A DNA stretch of 7,449 bases, taken from NCBI GenBank assembly GCA_964452095.1, contig CAYVKX010000089.1, positions 1 through 7,449 of the forward strand, written 5' to 3'. The translations under genes were made by a program, and so were the position numbers. Below the pieces are notes generated by a model. The model searched no databases. It saw only the letters and a list, made by a program, of their open reading frames with translations, and had not been told where the DNA came from. Positions 1 through 5,339 of the stretch are shown one piece after another (position 1 is the stretch's first letter; each line of letters starts with the position of its first letter). The stretch is from DUAL01 sp964452095 (GTDB lineage: Bacteria > Bacteroidota > Bacteroidia > Flavobacteriales > BACL11).

Positions 1-1039
1 CATCTCTACCATAGTGCATTTCAGGGTAAATTACCCCACCATTTCCTTCTCCTCCAATTACTGCATTTGTAGCTTTCATTTTATCTACCACATTCACTTC
101 TCCAACTGCTGAAGCCTCATAACTTCCTTTATGATTATTCGTAACATCTCTTAAAGCTCTTGTAGATGAAAGATTAGAGACTGTATTTCCTGGAGTTTTA
201 CTCAAAACATAATCAGCAACTGCAACAAGAGTATATTCCTCTCCAAACATACTTCCATCTTCACAAACCATAGCCAATCTATCCACATCTGGATCAACAA
301 CAATTCCAAAATCTGCTTTTTCTTCAACTACTAATTTCGAGATTTCTTTTAAATTTTCGGGTAAAGGCTCTGGGTTATGAGGAAATTGTCCGTTTGGCTC
401 ACAATATAATTTCACACACTCCACTCCCATTTTTTCTAATAATCTTGGAATCATAAAACCACCAGTTGAATTCACTGCATCAACAACAACTTTAAATCCT
501 GCTGATTTTACTAAATCAACATCTACTAAACTTAAGTTTAAAACTTCCTCAATATGTTTATCATTAAAGCTATCATCAAAAATGTATTTTCCTAATTCAT
601 CTACTTCTGAAAAGGAAAAAGCATCATTTTCTGCTAGTTCTAAAATCTGTTCTCCATCTTTTGCAGATAAAAACTCTCCTTTATCATTCAAAAGTTTTAA
701 TGCATTCCATTGTTTAGGATTATGACTAGCAGTAAGGATTATTCCTCCTGCTGATTTTTCTATCTGAACAGCAACCTCAATAGTTGGAGTAGTAGAAAGT
801 CCTACATCCAACACATCAAAACCACAACCAATTAAAGTTCCCAAAACAATATTACTAACCATCTCTCCAGAAATACGAGCATCACGCCCAATAATTATTG
901 TATTAGAACTACTTGCTTGTTTTCTGATAAAAGACGCGTAAGAAGCCGTAAAACGCACAATATCCAAAGGAGTAAGCGCATCTCCAACTGACCCTCCAAT
1001 AGTTCCTCTAATTCCTGAAATTGATTTAATTAATGTCAT
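1..1039 (-). CDS. glmM: Phosphoglucosamine mutase, GlmM type (partial, C-terminus beyond left edge)
   Basis: Alpha-D-phosphohexomutase family enzyme, expected to convert glucosamine-6-phosphate to glucosamine-1-phosphate in the cytoplasm, feeding UDP-GlcNAc, peptidoglycan and lipopolysaccharide synthesis. I translated 346 residues by hand from ATG at 1039; an in-frame TAA (1042-1040) lies directly upstream, so the start cannot be earlier. Visible motifs: N-terminal SISGIRGT (6-13), phosphoserine loop TASHNP with catalytic Ser105, metal-binding loop DPDVDRL (Asp249, Asp251, Asp253), and sugar-recognition loop GGEGNGG (329-335). The family is usually about 450-465 residues, so about a quarter is missing, including the phosphate-binding C-terminal domain. 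The DPDVDRL and GGEGNGG loops resemble archaeal-type phosphoglucosamine/phosphomannomutases more than E. coli GlmM, so phosphomannomutase activity is a possible alternative or addition. Divergent from the ComA-like gene. Family call is certain; substrate is inferred. Confidence 0.93.
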   Translation of the reverse strand, partial: MTLIKSISGIRGTIGGSVGDALTPLDIVRFTASYASFIRKQASSSNTIIIGRDARISGEMVSNIVLGTLIGCGFDVLDVGLSTTPTIEVAVQIEKSAGGIILTASHNPKQWNALKLLNDKGEFLSAKDGEQILELAENDAFSFSEVDELGKYIFDDSFNDKHIEEVLNLSLVDVDLVKSAGFKVVVDAVNSTGGFMIPRLLEKMGVECVKLYCEPNGQFPHNPEPLPENLKEISKLVVEEKADFGIVVDPDVDRLAMVCEDGSMFGEEYTLVAVADYVLSKTPGNTVSNLSSTRALRDVTNNHKGSYEASAVGEVNVVDKMKATNAVIGGEGNGGVIYPEMHYGRD

Positions 1040-1059
1040 TTATTAAAATTTTAAAGCAA

Positions 1060-1067
1060 CAAAACTA
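1060..1067 (-). promoter_or_regulatory. Putative Bacteroidota -7 promoter element for glmM
   Basis: Read on the minus strand this is TAGTTTTG, a perfect match to TAnnTTTG, the -7 consensus of the Bacteroidota primary sigma factor. It sits 20 bp upstream of the glmM ATG, which would give a leader of roughly 12-18 nt, a normal length for this phylum. No TTG-type -33 box is seen at the expected distance upstream. The motif has six fixed bases and can occur by chance in AT-rich DNA, so support comes mainly from its position. Confidence 0.5.
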
Positions 1068-1099
1068 CATAATTAAATTTTTCTTATGCGTAGGATTAC

Positions 1100-1107
1100 T
1101 ATCTTTG
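1100..1107 (+). promoter_or_regulatory. Putative Bacteroidota -7 promoter element for the ComA-like operon
   Basis: TATCTTTG is a perfect match to the Bacteroidota -7 consensus TAnnTTTG, and it lies 18 bp before the ATG at 1126. The expected -33 position (about 1076-1080) has a T-run but no TTG, so the upstream half is weak. If it is real, transcription starts near 1112-1116 and the leader is very short. This also argues against using the upstream in-frame ATG at 1033, which would then not be transcribed from this promoter. Confidence 0.5.
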
Positions 1108-1125
1108 TTTTTTAATATTTACAAG

Positions 1126-1881
1126 ATGAAAGAATTTTTAAATCAACTCCCAACTAGAACCTTAAAACCTAGGGGAAACGGACTTACAATGATGATGGAC
1201 AAGGGACTTAGTATCAGGCAAGCTGAGAATTTTTTAGCTTCAAATACTGAGCATACTGACATTATAAAACTTGGTTTCGGAACAAGTATCATTACTCCAA
1301 ATGTTGCTGAAAAGGTAAAATTATACCAAGAAAATGAAATGATGGTTTATGCAGGAGGGACTCTTTTTGAAGCTTTTGCAATTAGAAATCAATTGGATAA
1401 TTACAAAAAACACCTAAATAAAATTGGCTTAGAAATGGTTGAAATTTCTAATGGTTCAATGAGTATGAATCATGATAAAAAATGTGAGATAATTACTGAT
1501 TTTGCAAAGGATTTTAAAGTAATAAGTGAAGTAGGAAGTAAAGATGCCAGTGTAGAAATTAGTAGTGAGAATTGGCTAAAATGGATGCAAAATGAACTTT
1601 TGGCAGGAAGCTGGAAAGTTATTGCTGAAGCAAGAGAAGGTGGGAATGTTGGAATTTGTGATGGAGATGGTGGAATAAAATCAGAATTAATTGATGAAAT
1701 CACTCAAACTATTCCTACTGAGGATATACTTTGGGAGGCTCCTAAAAAAGATCAGCAAATCTGGTTTATTGAAAAGTTTGGTGCAAATGTAAATTTAGGA
1801 AATATTGCTCCTGATGGAGTAATTCCTTTGGAGTGCTTACGCCTAGGGCTAAGAGGAGATACTTTTAATCTTTTTTTATAA
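1126..1881 (+). CDS. Phosphosulfolactate synthase (ComA)-family protein
   Basis: Member of the (2R)-phospho-3-sulfolactate synthase family, a TIM-barrel fold that in methanogens adds sulfite to phosphoenolpyruvate in coenzyme M synthesis; plant HSA32 and Bacillus YitD are relatives. From ATG 1126 the protein is 251 residues, the usual family size. Conserved blocks in order: GLTMMMDKGLS (19-29), DIIKLGFGTS (45-54), YAGGTLFE (75-82), EISNGS (106-111), SEVGSKD (134-140), WKVIAEAREGGNVGI (163-177), LWEAP (202-206), GANVNLGNIAP (219-229) and LGLRGDTF (240-247). The in-frame ATG at 1033 would add 31 hydrophobic residues, overlap the divergent glmM start and precede the likely promoter, so I reject it. 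First gene of the operon, 4 bp before the DUF368 gene. Bacteroidota are not known to make coenzyme M, so the true substrate is unknown. Family call is strong; the reaction is uncertain. Confidence 0.9.
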   Translation: MKEFLNQLPTRTLKPRGNGLTMMMDKGLSIRQAENFLASNTEHTDIIKLGFGTSIITPNVAEKVKLYQENEMMVYAGGTLFEAFAIRNQLDNYKKHLNKIGLEMVEISNGSMSMNHDKKCEIITDFAKDFKVISEVGSKDASVEISSENWLKWMQNELLAGSWKVIAEAREGGNVGICDGDGGIKSELIDEITQTIPTEDILWEAPKKDQQIWFIEKFGANVNLGNIAPDGVIPLECLRLGLRGDTFNLFL

Positions 1882-1885
1882 CTAA

Positions 1886-2791
1886 ATGCGACATTATTTT
1901 ATTCTATTTTTGAAAGGAATGGCAATGGGAATTGCGAATGTAATCCCTGGAGTTTCTGGAGGTACAATAGCACTTATAACTGAGATTTATGAGGAATTAA
2001 TCAACTCTCTAAAATCATTTGATTTAAAGGCATTAAAACTCTTTCTATCACTAGATGTAAAAGGTTTTATACAGCATACTAATCTTTATTTTTTATTAGC
2101 AATATTTGGAGGAAGTATTGCTAGTGTTTTTAGTATTGCAAGTTTGTTCAAATTTCTTTTTTCTCAGCACCCAATTCTTATTTGGGCATTCTTTTTCGGG
2201 CTAATTATTGCTTCAGTTTATTTTGTTGGCAAAAGAGTTACTAAATGGAATTTGCTAAGTATTATTGCTATAATTACAGGAACTTGTATTGCAGTTTCAC
2301 TTTCATTTATAACGCCAGCAACTGAAAATAGCAATCTATTTTTTGTGTTTTTGTGTGGAATAATTGGTATTAGCGGAATGATGCTTCCAGGGCTTTCGGG
2401 TTCTTTTATTTTGATTTTGATGGGAAATTATGAATTGCTAATGGTAAAAGCAATTACCGAATTAAATTATTTGTTATTAACTGTATTTTTTATTGGATCA
2501 GCATTTGGGTTAATGAGTTTTTCTCATGCTTTAGCTTGGGTATTAAAACATTACAAAGACGCTACACTTGCCCTTTTAACTGGCTTTATTTTAGGTTCTT
2601 TAAATATCATCTGGCCATGGAAAGAAATAGCAGAAAGTTTGATGATTGATGGAAAGGAAAAAGTATTGGCTTACCACTGGTATTTTCCAGAAATTAAGCA
2701 GCCAGAAACACTAATTGCTTTTGCCTTAATTTTTTTCGGAATTTTAATTGTTTGGGGCTTGGAAGATATATCCCCTAAAGAAACAAAATGA
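1886..2791 (+). CDS. DUF368 membrane protein, PopT-type undecaprenyl-phosphate transporter family
   Basis: Polytopic inner-membrane protein of 301 residues. DUF368 proteins (PopT) have been implicated in returning undecaprenyl phosphate across the cytoplasmic membrane for reuse in peptidoglycan and surface-polysaccharide synthesis. The sequence shows the family's duplicated signature: GIANVIPGVSGGT (15-27) near the N-terminus and GISGMMLPGLSGSF (161-174) in the second half, consistent with two inverted repeats containing re-entrant hairpins. Other hydrophobic stretches lie at about 66-88, 96-115, 123-143, 195-217, 225-243 and 275-292. A polar loop at about 244-275 (WPWKEIAE and following) precedes the last helix. 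There is no cleavable signal peptide. It starts 4 bp after the ComA-like stop, and its TGA overlaps the aroE ATG (ATGA), indicating translational coupling. Many Bacteroidota carry several DUF368 paralogues; one is seen here. Family certain; transport role is by homology. Confidence 0.92.
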   Translation: MRHYFILFLKGMAMGIANVIPGVSGGTIALITEIYEELINSLKSFDLKALKLFLSLDVKGFIQHTNLYFLLAIFGGSIASVFSIASLFKFLFSQHPILIWAFFFGLIIASVYFVGKRVTKWNLLSIIAIITGTCIAVSLSFITPATENSNLFFVFLCGIIGISGMMLPGLSGSFILILMGNYELLMVKAITELNYLLLTVFFIGSAFGLMSFSHALAWVLKHYKDATLALLTGFILGSLNIIWPWKEIAESLMIDGKEKVLAYHWYFPEIKQPETLIAFALIFFGILIVWGLEDISPKETK

Positions 2792-3501
2792 AAACTTTTG
2801 GACTCTTAGGTAAAAGTTTAGCACATTCCTTTTCATCTCAGTACTTTTCTGAAAAGTTTTTTAAAGAAGGAATATCTGATGCTGTGTATAATAATTTTGA
2901 ATTAGATGATATTACTGAGTTTCCAAGGTTAATTACAAAAAATAACTTTTCAGGGCTTAATGTTACTATTCCTTATAAAGAAAGTATTATTCCGTTTTTA
3001 GATGAATTAACTGATGATGCAAAAGATATAGGTGCAGTAAATACCATTCAATTTATTGATAGAAAAACAATAGGACATAATACCGATTGGTTAGGATTTT
3101 CTAAGAGTATTATATCGATTTTAGAGGGTAGAAAAACTGCACTTGTTTTAGGAAATGGAGGGGCTGCAAAAGCAGTAAAATTTGCATTAAACAAGTTGAA
3201 TATTGAACATAAAACCGTTAGTAGAGGAAGCTTATTTGATTATCATAATTTGACAGAAAAGATAATTGAAAAAACAGAAATTGTTATCAATACTACCCCA
3301 ATTGGTATGCACCCAAAAACAGAATTGTTTCCACAAATCCCTTATAATGCACTTAATACGAAACATTTACTTTTCGATTTAGTATATAATCCTGAAGAAA
3401 CGAAATTCTTGAAATACGGAAAAGCAAAAGGAGCAGAAATTTTAAACGGAAAAAAAATGCTTTATTTACAAGCAGAAGAAAGTTGGAAAATATGGAATTA
3501 A
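2788..3501 (+). CDS. aroE: Shikimate dehydrogenase (NADP+)
   Basis: Cytoplasmic enzyme of the shikimate pathway, reducing 3-dehydroshikimate to shikimate with NADPH for aromatic amino acid and folate precursors. The protein is 237 residues, compact compared with about 270 for E. coli AroE but normal for this phylum. Substrate-domain motifs: LLGKSLAHSFS (6-16) with the shikimate-contacting serines 14 and 16, GLNVTIPYKE (56-65) with catalytic Lys64, GAVNTI (82-87), and GHNTDWLGF (96-104) with catalytic Asp100. The nucleotide domain follows: glycine loop LGNGGAAKAV (121-130), a VSR after the second strand (Arg146, likely contacting the NADP phosphate), and NTTPIGM (168-174). The C-terminal helix NGKKMLYLQAEESWKIW closes the fold, so the gene is complete. 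All key residues are present. The start overlaps the DUF368 stop by 4 bp, and nothing upstream offers a better start. Confidence 0.96.
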   Translation: MKTFGLLGKSLAHSFSSQYFSEKFFKEGISDAVYNNFELDDITEFPRLITKNNFSGLNVTIPYKESIIPFLDELTDDAKDIGAVNTIQFIDRKTIGHNTDWLGFSKSIISILEGRKTALVLGNGGAAKAVKFALNKLNIEHKTVSRGSLFDYHNLTEKIIEKTEIVINTTPIGMHPKTELFPQIPYNALNTKHLLFDLVYNPEETKFLKYGKAKGAEILNGKKMLYLQAEESWKIWN

Positions 3502-3514
3502 AATTGTAAATTTG
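3483..3514 (+). promoter_or_regulatory. Putative Bacteroidota promoter (-33 TTG, -7 TAAATTTG) for DUF349-uvrB
   Basis: TTG at 3483-3485 (within the end of aroE) is followed after 21 bp by TAAATTTG at 3507-3514, a perfect TAnnTTTG. This spacing fits the Bacteroidota -33/-7 promoter architecture, and it is the only candidate in the window with both halves. The predicted start is near 3519-3522, leaving a short A-rich leader before ATG 3534. It would let the DUF349 and uvrB genes be expressed separately from the upstream operon. Confidence 0.55.
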
Positions 3515-3533
3515 TAAACCCAAACAAAAACTA

Positions 3534-5336
3534 ATGACTGAAGAAACAAAAAAACAAGAAGAAACAGAAAATCTTAACACTAAGAATGAGATTATTGCAG
3601 ATGATTCCGTAACAGAAAGTGAAGGTAATATTGAGCAAGAGGGTACTATTGCAAATTTATCTATAGAAGAATTAATTAAAAAAATGCAGGAACTCTCTTC
3701 AAATGAAAACCCTTTATCAATAAGCAAAAAAGTAGAGGGATTGCGTTCTGTTTTTTACCAAAAATTAAAACAAATTCAAAAAGAGGAATCCTCAGAACAA
3801 ATAGAAGGGGAAGGGGAAACAGAAAGAACCACTTTACATCCTTTAGAGATTAAATTCAGAAAAAACTACAGTCAATATAAAAGAGTAAAATCTGCTTGTA
3901 GAAAAGAAAAAAATAAAAACGAGCAAGAAAATCTTTTGATAAAACAGCAAATAATTAAAGATATTGATGCTTTGGCAAAAGAAGAGGAATCCATCAAAAC
4001 TACTTTTGAAAAATTTAGAACATTGCAAAACAAGTGGAGAAGCACTGGACATATTCCTCTTTCGGAAAGCAATAATTTGTGGCAATCCTATCATCATCAT
4101 GTAGAACTTTTTTACGATTTTATAAAAATAAATAGAGAGTTAAGAGACTTAGATTTTAAAAGAAACCTAGAAGAAAAAATTAGCATTTGTAAAAAAGCAG
4201 AGGCATTGCTAAATGAGAAATCATTAAACACAATGCATGAAAAATTGCAAGAATTACACGAACATTGGAAAAATATCGGTCCTGTTGATAGAGAAAAAAG
4301 AGATGAAATTTGGGACAGATTCCAGATTACTACAAAAATAATTCACAAAAAAAGAAATGATTATTTCTTACAGAAAAAAGATAGTAATGACAAAAAATTA
4401 GAACAAAAAGATAGCATTTGTAAAGCAATTGATGAGTTGGCTACAAAAGGAGCAGTTTCACATCAAGGATGGCAGAATTTGATTGTGCAATGCAAAGAAC
4501 TAGAAGAAAGGTGGAAGGTAATTGGTAGGTTAGGGAAAAAAGAAAATTCTGTAGCTTGGAAAACTTTGCGTTCTTGCCTTAATAATTTTTATAATGCAAA
4601 AAATGATTTTTACAAAAACAAAAAACAAAATACTGCTAAAGTAATTGCTGCAAAAACAGCTATTTGCGAAAAAGCGGAAGCATTAAAAGATAGCACAGAT
4701 TGGAAAGAAACCTCTCAGAAATTGATAAAATTACAAAAAGATTGGAAAGGCTCTGGTTTTATGCCAAAGCATATTTCTGATAAACTTTGGAAAAGATTCA
4801 GAACTGCTTGCGATACTTTTTTTAATACAAGAAAAAATCATTTTAATGATTTGGATAATGCAAAAGAAAACAATCTTAAAACCAAGAAAAATCTACTAAA
4901 AGAAGTGAAAGAATTTAGCCCTTCTGAAGATGGAAGAGCAGATTTTAAAACTTTAGGAGAATTTACTAAAAAATGGAAAGTATCTGGGCAGGTTCCTTTC
5001 AAAAAACAAGCAATTGAAAAGGAGTTTGAAAAATTAATGAACAAGCATTATGATGCTGTCAAATTAGAAAAACAAGAAATCTCAAAAGAAAAATTCAAGA
5101 ATAAAATTACGGCAATTAACGGGAATGAATCTTTGTTGAATAAAGAAAAAGAATTCATCAAAACAAAGATTGATGATGCGTTAGAAACAATTAATCAGTA
5201 CGAAAATAATCTTAGTTTTTTCGGTAATAGTAAAAGTAACGATTCCATAATAAAAGAAGTGCAAAAAAAGATTGATTCCACTCAAAATCAAGTAGTAGAA
5301 TTAAAAGAAAAATTAAAAATAATTGCTCAGCATTAA
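3534..5336 (+). CDS. DUF349 repeat protein, five repeats
   Basis: Highly charged, Lys/Glu-rich, predicted soluble alpha-helical protein of 600 residues with no signal peptide or membrane segment. It is built of tandem DUF349 repeats, each centred on a W-x-x-x-G motif: Trp168 (WRSTG), Trp245 (WKNIG), Trp327 (WKVIG), Trp404 (WKGSG) and Trp481 (WKVSG). The centres are 77, 82, 77 and 77 residues apart. After each motif comes a LW/IW-type helix such as KLWKRF (417-422), and repeats 2-4 are preceded by an IC-K-x-(A)-E-A-L-like helix (near 218, 295 and 377). Residues 1-105 are acidic and probably disordered; 515-600 look like a coiled coil. The start is fixed by an in-frame TAA at 3507 with no other start between. 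It has its own likely promoter and lies 3 bp before uvrB in the same frame. The molecular function of DUF349 is unknown. Confidence 0.9.
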   Translation: MTEETKKQEETENLNTKNEIIADDSVTESEGNIEQEGTIANLSIEELIKKMQELSSNENPLSISKKVEGLRSVFYQKLKQIQKEESSEQIEGEGETERTTLHPLEIKFRKNYSQYKRVKSACRKEKNKNEQENLLIKQQIIKDIDALAKEEESIKTTFEKFRTLQNKWRSTGHIPLSESNNLWQSYHHHVELFYDFIKINRELRDLDFKRNLEEKISICKKAEALLNEKSLNTMHEKLQELHEHWKNIGPVDREKRDEIWDRFQITTKIIHKKRNDYFLQKKDSNDKKLEQKDSICKAIDELATKGAVSHQGWQNLIVQCKELEERWKVIGRLGKKENSVAWKTLRSCLNNFYNAKNDFYKNKKQNTAKVIAAKTAICEKAEALKDSTDWKETSQKLIKLQKDWKGSGFMPKHISDKLWKRFRTACDTFFNTRKNHFNDLDNAKENNLKTKKNLLKEVKEFSPSEDGRADFKTLGEFTKKWKVSGQVPFKKQAIEKEFEKLMNKHYDAVKLEKQEISKEKFKNKITAINGNESLLNKEKEFIKTKIDDALETINQYENNLSFFGNSKSNDSIIKEVQKKIDSTQNQVVELKEKLKIIAQH

Positions 5337-5339
5337 CTC

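Noticed and set aside
1033..1125. N-terminal extension of the ComA-like gene from ATG 1033, giving 31 hydrophobic residues resembling a signal anchor
   Set aside because: It overlaps the divergent glmM start by 7 bp, lies upstream of and across the likely promoter, and precedes the family's normal N-terminus, which fits ATG 1126.
1470..1703. Minus-strand open frame inside the ComA-like gene
   Set aside because: It is antisense to strongly conserved family blocks, has low-complexity Ser/Leu/Ile composition, and no promoter-like element or recognisable family was seen.
3353..3727. Minus-strand open frame spanning the aroE-DUF349 junction
   Set aside because: It is antisense to two well-supported genes; its Phe/Ser/Leu-rich composition is what the reverse of Lys/Glu-rich codons produces.
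3843..5044. Minus-strand open frames inside the DUF349 gene (3843-4100, 3872-4072, 4838-5044)
   Set aside because: They are reverse-strand shadows of a Lys/Glu-rich gene with no conserved domain; two of them overlap each other.
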